Assembly: GCA_023393815.1 (NCBI GenBank)
Contig: JAEXBU010000069.1
Span: 1 to 41,885 of the forward strand
Length of the DNA: 41,885 nt
Direction of reading: 5' to 3'
Origin: Bacillota bacterium
GTDB taxonomy: Bacteria > Bacillota > Clostridia > Tissierellales > Peptoniphilaceae
Position 1 is the first letter of the stretch, and each line of letters starts with the position of its first letter. The position numbers and the translations under genes were made by a program. The notes beneath the pieces are model-generated. The model was not told where the DNA came from. It saw only the letters and a list, made by a program, of their open reading frames with translations, and searched no databases. This document shows, one piece after another, positions 32,005-40,142 of this stretch.

Positions 32005-33534
32005 ATGGTTGAAAAGAAACTCGCGCCGGCCGTTGAAATGCGCGGAATCACGAAAATGTTCGGCGATTTTAAGGCCAACGACGGCATTGATCTTGTCGTA
32101 GAAAAGGGCGAGATCCACGCGCTGCTCGGCGAAAACGGTGCCGGCAAGAGTACATTGATGAATGTTTTATATGGCTTATACAAGCCTACTTTCGGCGAAG
32201 TGAAGATCCACGGAGAAACGGTCCATTTCCACGGGCCGAAAGATGCTATCGAACGGGGTCTAGGTATGGTGCATCAGCATTTCATGCTTTTTCAACCCTT
32301 CACCGTGGTGGAAAATATTATCCTTGGAGAAGAGCCGACGAAAGGGATCGTTTTGGATAAGAAGGCTGCCAGAGAAAAAGTGGTGGAACTTTCCAATCGT
32401 TATGGATTGAAAATCGATCCCGATGCAAAGATCGAAGATATTTCCGTAGGTATGCAACAGCGGGTCGAAATATTGAAGGCCCTTTACCGGGATGCGGAAA
32501 TCTTTATTTTCGACGAGCCGACGGCGGTATTGACACCCCAGGAAATCGAAGAGCTGATTGCCATCATAAAGGCTTTGGCGAAAGAGGGCAAGAGCATTAT
32601 TATCATCACCCACAAGTTAAAAGAAATTAAGGCCTTGGCGGAAAAATGCACGATCATTCGTCGGGGCAAGCGCATTGATACGGTGGATGTGGCCACGGTT
32701 ACGGAGGCGGAACTGGCGGAGATGATGGTAGGCAGGGCCATACAATTTAATGTGGAAAAAAAGCCTGTAGAAGCGGGAGATGTAGCCCTTCATATTGAAA
32801 ATCTGCACGTGAAAGACGTTCGCGGCGTGGAAGTGGTAAAGGGATTGAACCTGGACGTAAAAAAGGGGGAAATCTTTGGCGTCGCCGGCGTAGACGGAAA
32901 CGGTCAAAGCGAATTTCTAGAAGCTATTACGGGCTTGAGAAAAGTTGAATCGGGAAAAGTTTATATCGGCGGCAAAGACGTAACGAACGAAACGCCAAAG
33001 GCCATTCGCGACGCGGGCATGAATAACATTCCCGAAGACAGAAACAAGCGCGGCCTGGTTCAGGAATTTACCGTAGCCGAAAACATAGTACTCCATAAAT
33101 TCGGTGAGGCACCGTATGCATCCAAAGGGATTTTGCAGGAAGAGGCGATTACTTCCCACGCGGATGCGCTCATGGAATCGTTCGACATTCGCCCCAGAAA
33201 GAGCCGTTATTTCGCCGGGGATCTCTCCGGAGGAAATCAACAAAAGGTAATCCTCGCCCGTGAAATCGACGACGATCCGGAGATTTTAATTGCGGCGCAA
33301 CCGACGCGAGGTTTGGACGTAGGCGCCATTGAAAACATTCACCAATTTTTGGTGCAACAGCGGGACAAAGGCCGGGCCGTTCTCTTGGTCAGTTTCGAGC
33401 TGGATGAAGTCATGAGTCTGTCCGACCGTATCGGCATTATTTATGAAGGTGCCATTACGAAGACCTTTAACGAGGGGGAAGCGGATCAAAAGAAATTGGG
33501 CTACTACATGGCGGGAGGTGTGGACAGTGAATAA
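32005..33534 (+). CDS. Nucleoside ABC transporter ATPase (two domains)
   Basis: Double ABC ATPase of 509 residues, as in the YufO/NupA and RbsA/MglA types. Domain 1 has Walker A G42-ENGAGKST (to 50), signature ISVGMQQRVE and Walker B IFIFDEPTAVLTP. Domain 2, from about residue 260, has a degenerate Walker A (GVDGNGQSE), signature LSGGNQQKVILARE and QPTRGLDVGA. The degenerate second site is normal for this family, where one site hydrolyses ATP. The ATG follows GGGGGAAAAGG. It overlaps the first permease gene by 8 nt. Confidence 0.94.
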   Translation: MVEKKLAPAVEMRGITKMFGDFKANDGIDLVVEKGEIHALLGENGAGKSTLMNVLYGLYKPTFGEVKIHGETVHFHGPKDAIERGLGMVHQHFMLFQPFTVVENIILGEEPTKGIVLDKKAAREKVVELSNRYGLKIDPDAKIEDISVGMQQRVEILKALYRDAEIFIFDEPTAVLTPQEIEELIAIIKALAKEGKSIIIITHKLKEIKALAEKCTIIRRGKRIDTVDVATVTEAELAEMMVGRAIQFNVEKKPVEAGDVALHIENLHVKDVRGVEVVKGLNLDVKKGEIFGVAGVDGNGQSEFLEAITGLRKVESGKVYIGGKDVTNETPKAIRDAGMNNIPEDRNKRGLVQEFTVAENIVLHKFGEAPYASKGILQEEAITSHADALMESFDIRPRKSRYFAGDLSGGNQQKVILAREIDDDPEILIAAQPTRGLDVGAIENIHQFLVQQRDKGRAVLLVSFELDEVMSLSDRIGIIYEGAITKTFNEGEADQKKLGYYMAGGVDSE

Positions 33535-34639
33535 AAAAATGCTTTACTATACTTGTATGTCCATCCTCTTGGGTTTGGTGGTTGGGGCGGCGATTTTCGC
33601 CCTGGTCGGCGTCAATCCTCTGGAGGCCTACAAGGTCATGATTTTAGGCGCGTTCGGTAAGCCGAAGTCTATTGCGTGGACCGTCGTCGAAGCGGTGCCC
33701 ATTATTTTAACAGGGATCGCCGTGGCCTTTGCCTTTCAAACGGGGATCTTCAATATTGGCGCGGAAGGACAGTTTATCCTCGGCAGTTTGGCGGCGGCTG
33801 TAGTAGGCGTGACCGTGCATTTGCCGCCTGTTATTCACGGCGTGGTGGCTCTTTTGGCCGGAGTCGTCTTTGGTGCCGTGTGGGGCGGCCTCGTGGGTCT
33901 TTTTAAGGCGAAGCGCGGGGTCAACGAAGTTATTTCATCTATTATGCTGAATTGGGTAGCCTTTTATTTGAGCAACTATATGTTGACGAAAGCCTTTTTA
34001 AGAAAACCCGACAGCAACTATTCCTTTACGATTCAGCCCAGCGCGAGCATTCGCATTTTAAATGCGTGGAAGCGCTCCGAAGCGGGGAGGGCCGTTTTAA
34101 AGGAAAACGCGTTTTTGCGGGAAATTTTAAATCCGCCGATCCATTGGGGGATCTTTATCGCCGTGATTATGGCCGTCCTCGTGTGGTTTATCTTAAAGAA
34201 GACGACGTTGGGTTACCAATTAAAGGCCGTGGGTTTTAACCGCTTTGCCGCGGAATACGGCGGCATCGACATAAAAAAGAACACCCTGATCTCCATGGCG
34301 ATTTCCGGCGGCTTGGCCGGTCTCGCCGGTGCGGTACAGGTTTTGGGCGTCTCCCAAAATATCGGTCTTTTAGCGGCCCAACAGGGTTACGGCTTTAACG
34401 GGATCGCCGTATCGTTGATTGCGGCGAACCACCCCATCGCCTGCATTCCCTCGGGGATTTTGTTTGCGGCCTTAAGTTACGGCGGCGGCAAATTGAATTC
34501 CGCCCTGAAAACCCCGTCGGAAGTCATTAACATCGTTATAGGCATTATCGTTCTGTTTATTGCCATGCCGCAATTTATGGACTGGATTCGCGCGCGATTT
34601 GCCTCGAAAAAAGAAAAGGGAGGGGAACAAATTGGATAA
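33527..34639 (+). CDS. Nucleoside ABC transporter permease 1
   Basis: Branched-chain-type ABC permease of 370 residues (YufP/NupP-like) with about nine hydrophobic helices. FNIGAEGQFILGSLAAAV near residue 80 and RGVNEVISSIMLNWVAFYLSN near 130 are family marks, and AISGGLAGLAGAVQVLG lies near 265. The GTG at 33527 has GGGAGG upstream in the ATPase gene; a longer frame from 33443 lies wholly inside that gene. The insert around residues 165-205 is soluble. It overlaps the second permease by 8 nt. Confidence 0.92.
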   Translation: MNKKMLYYTCMSILLGLVVGAAIFALVGVNPLEAYKVMILGAFGKPKSIAWTVVEAVPIILTGIAVAFAFQTGIFNIGAEGQFILGSLAAAVVGVTVHLPPVIHGVVALLAGVVFGAVWGGLVGLFKAKRGVNEVISSIMLNWVAFYLSNYMLTKAFLRKPDSNYSFTIQPSASIRILNAWKRSEAGRAVLKENAFLREILNPPIHWGIFIAVIMAVLVWFILKKTTLGYQLKAVGFNRFAAEYGGIDIKKNTLISMAISGGLAGLAGAVQVLGVSQNIGLLAAQQGYGFNGIAVSLIAANHPIACIPSGILFAALSYGGGKLNSALKTPSEVINIVIGIIVLFIAMPQFMDWIRARFASKKEKGGEQIG

Positions 34640-35570
34640 TCTATTCATGAGCCTTGCCAGTATCTTCGGCATTACGCTCTTATACGCCGCTCCTTTAATT
34701 TACACGGCCATGGGCGGTGTAGTCAGTGAAAACACCGGCGTCGTCAACATCGGCTTGGAAGGTATGATGACCATCGGGGCCGTCGTCGGCGCCACGGTGG
34801 GCTTTTACGCGGGCAATCCCTGGATTGCCTTTCTCTGCGCCGGGTTCGGCGGCATGGTTATCGCACTTCTCCACGGCATAGCCACCATTCACTTCGGTGC
34901 CGACCACGTAGTCAGTGGTACGGCGCTCAACTTGTTGGGACCGGGGCTTGCCATATTTCTCGCCCGTATGTTTTTCGACGGGGCGGCCATGACGGAACCG
35001 ATTCCTCTGCAAAACAAAATGCCGCGGGTGTTCAATCATGTTTTTCCTGCGGGAAGTGCCGGAGATATTATTTTCAGCCAATACATTACCGTGTATATCG
35101 CCTTTGTCCTGGTAGCCTTGGTTTATTTCGTTCTCTACAAGACGCGGCTCGGCCTTCGCATTCGTTCCGTTGGGGAACACCCGCATGCGGCGGAAACGTT
35201 GGGCGTGGACGTCTATAAGATCAAATACATCGGCGTGTTGACTTCGGGCTTTTTAGCCGGCCTCGGCGGTGCCAGCCTGTCCCTGGCCGTGGTGGCGAAT
35301 TTTCGTGAAACGTTGATTTCCGGTCAAGGCTTTATCGCCTTGGCGGCGGTAATTTTCGGCGGCTGGAAACCCCACACGACCTTGCTCGCCTGTCTTCTCT
35401 TCGGGGCGGCGGAAGGGTTGGTTATATTCATGGGCTCCACGTCCCTCACGGTGGCGCCGGATCTGCTAAATATGCTGCCCTATATTATCACGATGATCGC
35501 CATGGTCGTCTTTGTCGGCGAAGCCCGCGGCCCCGGTGCCAACGGCATTCCCTATAAGAGGAACAAGTAA
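34632..35570 (+). CDS. Nucleoside ABC transporter permease 2
   Basis: Second permease, 312 residues, about eight hydrophobic helices (YufQ/NupQ-like). VVSENTGVVNIGLEGMMTIG near residue 35, GADHVVSGTALNLLGPG near 95 and RSVGEHPHAAETLGVDV near 180 are typical. The TTG at 34632 follows GGAGGGGA and overlaps the preceding stop. A longer frame from 34560 is inside the first permease. The PPC-domain gene follows after 11 nt in the same operon. Confidence 0.92.
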   Translation: MDNLFMSLASIFGITLLYAAPLIYTAMGGVVSENTGVVNIGLEGMMTIGAVVGATVGFYAGNPWIAFLCAGFGGMVIALLHGIATIHFGADHVVSGTALNLLGPGLAIFLARMFFDGAAMTEPIPLQNKMPRVFNHVFPAGSAGDIIFSQYITVYIAFVLVALVYFVLYKTRLGLRIRSVGEHPHAAETLGVDVYKIKYIGVLTSGFLAGLGGASLSLAVVANFRETLISGQGFIALAAVIFGGWKPHTTLLACLLFGAAEGLVIFMGSTSLTVAPDLLNMLPYIITMIAMVVFVGEARGPGANGIPYKRNK

Positions 35571-35581
35571 AGGAGAAAACG

Positions 35582-36007
35582 GTGGATTACAAAGTATATG
35601 AAGACGGCGGGATGATTGCCCTGCGGTTGGATCCGGGGGAAGAAATTTGCGAAAGTTTGCTCGCTCTGGCGGATAAAGAGTCCATTCAGGCGGCCACGGT
35701 TTACGGGTTGGGCGCCACGGACGATGCGGTTATCGGCATTATGGATGTAAAGACGAAGGAATACAAGAAACAATCCTTGAAAGAACCTTTGGAAATTACC
35801 ACGCTCGTAGGCAATCTTTCCAGAAAAGACGGCGAAGCGTATTTGCACGCGCATATCAATCTGGGAGGAACCGACGGAAAGGTCATGGGCGGTCATTTGG
35901 ACCGGGCGGTTATCTCCGTTACGGCGGAAATTTTCGTTCGTCCGATCAGGGGAATCATCGACCGCGTGTCGAATGAGGCCATCGGTATTAATCAAATGAT
36001 TTTCTAA
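35582..36007 (+). CDS. PPC/DUF296-domain protein
   Basis: Single PPC (plant and prokaryote conserved, DUF296) domain of 141 residues. GEEICESLLALADKESIQAA near the N-terminus, the YGLGATDDAVIG strand, and LHAHINLGGTDGKVMGGHL with three histidines near residue 97 are the family core; the histidines could bind a metal. Such proteins are often labelled DNA-binding because of the plant AT-hook relatives, but this one has no AT-hook. Its role is unknown. The GTG at 35582 follows AAAGGAGA. It is the last gene of the nucleoside importer operon. Confidence 0.88.
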   Translation: MDYKVYEDGGMIALRLDPGEEICESLLALADKESIQAATVYGLGATDDAVIGIMDVKTKEYKKQSLKEPLEITTLVGNLSRKDGEAYLHAHINLGGTDGKVMGGHLDRAVISVTAEIFVRPIRGIIDRVSNEAIGINQMIF

Positions 36008-36020
36008 AATGTAGATGGGA

Positions 36021-36049
36021 AAAGAGTCGGTGAGCCCGGCTCTTTTTTT
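36021..36049 (+). terminator. Rho-independent terminator
   Basis: AAAGAGTCGG and CCGGCTCTTT (one wobble) with a short loop, followed by TTTT. It ends the nucleoside importer operon. Confidence 0.88.
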
Positions 36050-36072
36050 GTTTTTTACGTAAGAGAGAATAG

Positions 36073-36156
36073 AATCGCGACCAATTTCGCGGTTGGTGAA
36101 AAAATTATCTATTTTTTCTTTCACGGGGTGGAGTTTCTCAAAAGCTGTGCTAAAAT
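36073..36156 (+). promoter_or_regulatory. Promoter region of the hyd maturation operon
   Basis: A TAAAAT -10 box (36151-36156) preceded by TGC gives an extended -10, about 72 nt before the first gene; the -35 match is weak. Upstream, AATCGCGA (36073-36080) and TCGCGGTT (36087-36094) form an 8-bp inverted repeat with one wobble, a possible operator or upstream site. Confidence 0.4.
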
Positions 36157-36227
36157 GAACAGCGTAAGAGAAAGAAGAAGTTCCTTTTCCGAGAGGTCCG
36201 CCCTTGAGGAAGAGGAGGGAGGTGTCT

Positions 36228-36482
36228 ATGAACGAAAAATTGGGAATTATCGCCATTATCGTCGAGACCGGCTCCGGGGATACGATTAAGAGCATTAACG
36301 AGCTTTTACACGAGGAGCGGGAAATTATCGTGGGCCGATTGGGCATTCCCTACCCGAAGCGCGGTCTGTCTTTGATCAGTATCGTCGTGGACGGGGAGCA
36401 AGATAAAATCAACGCCTTATCCGGCAAGCTGGGCATGCTGGACGAGGTGACGGTCCGAACGACGCTCGCCGGGGACGTATGA
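36228..36482 (+). CDS. TM1266-type iron-only hydrogenase system regulator
   Basis: Small ACT/NikR-C-like protein of 84 residues. GIIAIIVETGSGDTIKSINEL and the REIIVGRLGIPYPKRGLSLI strand-loop-strand match the regulator family found beside hydrogenase maturase genes. There is no DNA-binding domain, so it probably acts by binding a ligand or partner. ATG 36228 follows GGGAGGTG; a longer frame from 36204 lies upstream of this site. It overlaps hydE as ATGA, which strongly supports a role with the maturation system. Confidence 0.88.
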   Translation: MNEKLGIIAIIVETGSGDTIKSINELLHEEREIIVGRLGIPYPKRGLSLISIVVDGEQDKINALSGKLGMLDEVTVRTTLAGDV

Positions 36483-37537
36483 TACAGACTATTTTTGAGA
36501 AGATCGACGAAAAGAGAAGTCTCGACAGAGAGGACTTGCGCTTTCTGCTCGAACACCGCGAGGAAGTACAAGAAGTGGTTTTTGAAAAGGCGAGATCCAT
36601 CGCCGAACGCTACTTCCACAAGAAAATATATGTGCGCGGTCTAATTGAATTTACGAATTATTGCCATAACAATTGTTACTATTGCGGCATTCGCCGAGGA
36701 AACGGCGAAGTTGTGCGCTATCGTCTGACGACGGAAGAAATGGAATCGGCAGTGGCCGTCGGTGCCGAAGCGGGGTTTCAAACCTTTGTCCTTCAGGGGG
36801 GCGAGGATGCCTACTTTACCGACGAGCGATTGTGCGATTGGCTGCAGCGGATAAAAAAAATTCAACCGGGCTGTGCCATTACCTTGTCCATAGGCGAAAG
36901 AAGCAAAGAAAGCTACGCCATGTTAAAGGAAGCGGGCGCGGATCGTTTTTTGCTGCGCCACGAAACCTACGATCCCGAGCACTATCGAAAGCTCCATCCC
37001 AAAGAGATGGATCAGGAAAGGCGAATGCAGTGTTTGTACGATTTAAAAGCCTTAGGATATCAAGTGGGCAGCGGATTTATGGTAGGCAGTCCGTACCAAA
37101 CCCTGGAAAATTTAGTGGACGACTTTTTGTTTCTTCAGGAATTTCGTCCCGTCATGATTGGTATCGGACCCTATGTGCGCCATCACGCCACGCCTTTTCG
37201 TGATTTCGAAAATGGCAGCGTGGAATTAACGGCCATGTGCATCGCCATTTTGCGTATGCTTTTTCCAATGGCCAATATTCCGTCCACCACGGCCATGCAG
37301 ACTTTGGCCAAAGACGGAAGAAACCGGGGGATTTTGGCCGGTGCCAACGTATTTATGCCGAACCTGTCGCCTCCGAGAGTGCGCGGTAAGTATGCGCTCT
37401 ACGACAACAAGGCGGCCTTCGCCTTGGAGGCGGCGGAGAATTTGCGGGATTTAAAGGAACAAATCGCGGCGCTGGGTTATGAAATTGTTATGAGTCGAGG
37501 AGATTTTAAGGGAAGGGAGAAGCAATATGTACGATAA
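36479..37537 (+). CDS. hydE: [FeFe]-hydrogenase maturase HydE
   Basis: Radical SAM enzyme of 352 residues that acts with HydG and HydF in building the H-cluster, on the route to its diiron part and dithiomethylamine bridge. The SAM-cluster motif is C62-HNN-C66-YY-C69. FTNYCHNNCYYCGIRRGN, FVLQGGED near residue 102 and SIGERS near 138 match HydE rather than BioB or ThiH. The start overlaps the TM1266-type gene as ATGA, and the end overlaps hydG by 11 nt. No hydrogenase structural gene is in the window. Confidence 0.95.
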   Translation: MIQTIFEKIDEKRSLDREDLRFLLEHREEVQEVVFEKARSIAERYFHKKIYVRGLIEFTNYCHNNCYYCGIRRGNGEVVRYRLTTEEMESAVAVGAEAGFQTFVLQGGEDAYFTDERLCDWLQRIKKIQPGCAITLSIGERSKESYAMLKEAGADRFLLRHETYDPEHYRKLHPKEMDQERRMQCLYDLKALGYQVGSGFMVGSPYQTLENLVDDFLFLQEFRPVMIGIGPYVRHHATPFRDFENGSVELTAMCIAILRMLFPMANIPSTTAMQTLAKDGRNRGILAGANVFMPNLSPPRVRGKYALYDNKAAFALEAAENLRDLKEQIAALGYEIVMSRGDFKGREKQYVR

Positions 37538-38942
37538 GATGTCTGCAAAGGCAGAAGAATTTATAAATCATGACGAAATCATGGACACTCTGGAAGAGGC
37601 CAAGGCCAATCGAACCAATCGCGCGATGCAAGAGGCTATTTTAGAAAAAGGCCGGAAGATGGAAGGATTGGATCACAGGGAAGCGGCCGTCCTCTTGATG
37701 ACGGAATTGGACGACATTCGCGAGTCCTTCCGTCAATTGGCGCGGGACATTAAGAAAAAATACTACGGCAATCGCATTGTACTGTTTGCGCCGCTGTATT
37801 TGTCCAACTACTGCGTCAACGGCTGTGTCTATTGCCCCTATCATTACAAGAATAAGCATATTGACCGGGTGAAATTGACTCAGGAACAAATTAAAAACGA
37901 AGTCATCGCTTTGCAAGACTTGGGCCACAAGCGATTGGCTTTGGAATTGGGCGAAGACCCGGTGAACAATCCCATCGAATACGTTTTGGAAAGCATTAAA
38001 ACCATTTATTCCATTAAACATAAAAATGGCGCCATTCGCCGAGTCAACGTTAATATTGCGGCGACTACGGTGGAAAATTACAGAAAGCTGAAGGAAGCGC
38101 AAATCGGCACCTACATTTTGTTTCAAGAAACCTACCACAAGGAAAACTACGAAGCTCTGCATCCGACAGGCCCCAAGTCCAACTGGGCCTACCACACGGA
38201 AGCCATGGACCGAGCGATGGACGGCGGTATTGACGATGTCGGTTTAGGTGTTTTGTATGGATTAAACAGTTATCCCTACGATTTTGTAGGTCAACTGATG
38301 CACGCGGAACACTTGGAAGCTTTTAAGGGCGTCGGTCCCCATACGATTTCCGTGCCTCGCATCCGTCCCGCCGACGACATCGATCCGGACGAATTTGAAA
38401 ACGGCGTGCCCGACGACATTTTCGAAGACATTATCGCCTTAATCCGCGTATCGGTTCCCTACACGGGCATGATTATTTCTACGCGGGAAAGCCAAAAAAT
38501 GCGGAAAAAGGCATTGGAACTGGGTGTATCGCAAATTAGCGGCGGATCCAAAACCTCCGTCGGCGGTTATGACGAATCCAGAGAAGTCGAGAACTCCGCG
38601 CAGTTCGACACTGACGATTGCCGCAGTCTGGATGAAGTCATTCATTGGCTCTTGGAATTGGGCTACCTTCCCAGTTTCTGCACGGCCTGTTATCGGGCGG
38701 GACGCACCGGCGAAACCTTTATGGAAGAGGTCAAGAGTTTCCAAATTGCAAAATTCTGTCAACCGAATGCGATTATGACTTTGCAAGAATACCTGTCCGA
38801 CTATGCCGCCGATGAAACCCGTAAATTGGGAGAAGAAAAAATCGCAGACTTTTTAAAAGAGGTCGAACGAGACGACTTGAGAGAAAAGGCGACGGAATAC
38901 GTGAAGCGCATTCAAGGTGGCGAGAGGGACTTCCGTTTTTAG
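37527..38942 (+). CDS. hydG: [FeFe]-hydrogenase maturase HydG
   Basis: Radical SAM tyrosine lyase of 471 residues that makes the CO and cyanide ligands of the H-cluster. The N-terminal motif is C96-VNG-C100-VY-C103. The C-terminal auxiliary cluster motif is C385-TA-C388 followed by 22 residues and C411, exactly the HydG CX2CX22C pattern that separates it from ThiH. The ATG at 37527 has GGGAGA upstream and overlaps hydE by 11 nt. hydF begins one nt after its stop. Confidence 0.97.
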   Translation: MYDKMSAKAEEFINHDEIMDTLEEAKANRTNRAMQEAILEKGRKMEGLDHREAAVLLMTELDDIRESFRQLARDIKKKYYGNRIVLFAPLYLSNYCVNGCVYCPYHYKNKHIDRVKLTQEQIKNEVIALQDLGHKRLALELGEDPVNNPIEYVLESIKTIYSIKHKNGAIRRVNVNIAATTVENYRKLKEAQIGTYILFQETYHKENYEALHPTGPKSNWAYHTEAMDRAMDGGIDDVGLGVLYGLNSYPYDFVGQLMHAEHLEAFKGVGPHTISVPRIRPADDIDPDEFENGVPDDIFEDIIALIRVSVPYTGMIISTRESQKMRKKALELGVSQISGGSKTSVGGYDESREVENSAQFDTDDCRSLDEVIHWLLELGYLPSFCTACYRAGRTGETFMEEVKSFQIAKFCQPNAIMTLQEYLSDYAADETRKLGEEKIADFLKEVERDDLREKATEYVKRIQGGERDFRF

Positions 38943-38943
38943 T

Positions 38944-40023
38944 ATGGATACGCAAAAAGGCTTGCGCTTGCACATTGCTATATTTGGAAAGACCAACAGC
39001 GGAAAAAGTACTTTGATGAATTTGCTCACCGGTCAGGAAACGTCGATGGTCTCGCCGAAGGCGGGTACTACGACGGATCCGGTGTACAAAAACATGGAAG
39101 TAGATGGTCTGGGTCCCGTAACCTTTATCGATACCGCGGGCACGGCGGACGAGACGGATTTAGGGGAAGCGCGCATGGATCGGACCATGCAGGTGCTGGA
39201 TGAAGTCGACGGAGCCATCGTCGTAGGCGAAGTGGAAGACGGAATTTTAAAGCCTCTGGAAGAAAAGAAGTGTCCCGTCATCAAAGTATCTCGTCCATTT
39301 CCGCCGCGCGACGAGATTTTAAGGGAACTGTCCGATCAACTGAGAGAAAAAAAGAAAGTTCCCGGTCTCTTCGACGGCATGGAGCTGGGAAACGGTCATT
39401 TGCTCTTCGTCATGCCCCAAGACGAATCGGCGCCGAAAGGGCGGTTAATTCTTCCCCAAGTGCAAGCGTTGCGAGAAGTGATTGACAAGGGGCTGACGGC
39501 GACGATCTGCGATTTAAAAACGATGGACAGTGCTCTGGGAAAACTGGAAGAGGCACCGGATTGGATCGTTACGGATTCCCAAGTGTTCTCGGAAGTATAT
39601 AATCAAAAGCCGGCGCAATCGAAAATCACCTCTTTTTCCATTTTATTCGCCCGAGCCAAGGGAGACATTGAGGCGATGATCGACGGGGCAAAAACGCTCA
39701 GGAGCCTATCCCCCCATGCGAAAATTTTAATGGCGGAGGCCTGTACCCACGCGCCGAAAGAAGAAGATATCGGTCGGGTAAAAATTCCCGCCATGTTGAA
39801 AAATCGCTTGGGCGATTCCGTTACCATAGACTTTACGCGGGGGATCCGTTTTCCGGAAAACATCGGCGACTACGATTTGATCATCATGTGCGGCAGCTGT
39901 ATGTTTCAGCGGCCAGTGGTACAGGCGCGGGTGGCGAAGGCTAAGGAAAAAGACGTACCCGTCACCAATTACGGCCTGGTCATTGCCGAGATGAAGGGGA
40001 TCTTAGATAGGATCGATTTGTAA
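38944..40023 (+). CDS. hydF: [FeFe]-hydrogenase maturation GTPase HydF
   Basis: GTPase and scaffold of 359 residues that receives the diiron subcluster and delivers it to the hydrogenase. The N-terminal P-loop is GKTNSGKST (residues 15-23), with DTAGTAD as the switch motif near 60. The C-terminal cluster domain has C267-T-H269 and, after 46 residues, C316-GS-C319. The usual His before the second pair (HCxxC) is Met here. ATG 38944 is preferred although its ribosome site (GAGAGGGA) is rather distant; GTG 38917 has none. It completes the TM1266-hydE-hydG-hydF operon. Confidence 0.95.
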   Translation: MDTQKGLRLHIAIFGKTNSGKSTLMNLLTGQETSMVSPKAGTTTDPVYKNMEVDGLGPVTFIDTAGTADETDLGEARMDRTMQVLDEVDGAIVVGEVEDGILKPLEEKKCPVIKVSRPFPPRDEILRELSDQLREKKKVPGLFDGMELGNGHLLFVMPQDESAPKGRLILPQVQALREVIDKGLTATICDLKTMDSALGKLEEAPDWIVTDSQVFSEVYNQKPAQSKITSFSILFARAKGDIEAMIDGAKTLRSLSPHAKILMAEACTHAPKEEDIGRVKIPAMLKNRLGDSVTIDFTRGIRFPENIGDYDLIIMCGSCMFQRPVVQARVAKAKEKDVPVTNYGLVIAEMKGILDRIDL

Positions 40024-40028
40024 CACGA

Positions 40029-40070
40029 CACAAAGAACATTTGCGGCGAGTGCATCGCCGCTTCTTTGTG
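40029..40070. terminator. Composite two-part hairpin after hydF
   Basis: Outer arms CACAAAGAA (40029-40037) and TTCTTTGTG (40062-40070) are perfect. Inner arms GCGGCGA (40043-40049) and TCGCCGC (40055-40061) are perfect too, with a one-sided CATTT bulge. It probably ends the hyd operon although no clean T run follows. Confidence 0.65.
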
Positions 40071-40080
40071 TGAAGAGATG

Positions 40081-40109
40081 TTGAGAGAATAGGTCGCGTT
40101 CGATATAAT
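40081..40109 (+). promoter_or_regulatory. Promoter of glmU-prs
   Basis: TTGAGA (40081-40086), a 17-nt spacer and TATAAT (40104-40109), 33 nt before the GTG start. Confidence 0.78.
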
Positions 40110-40142
40110 AGATTCCAGAACGATTACGAGTGAGGTGTAAGC

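Noticed and set aside
32860..32940. Broken second Walker A in the nucleoside ABC ATPase
   Set aside because: A degenerate second site is the rule in this two-domain family, so it is not damage.
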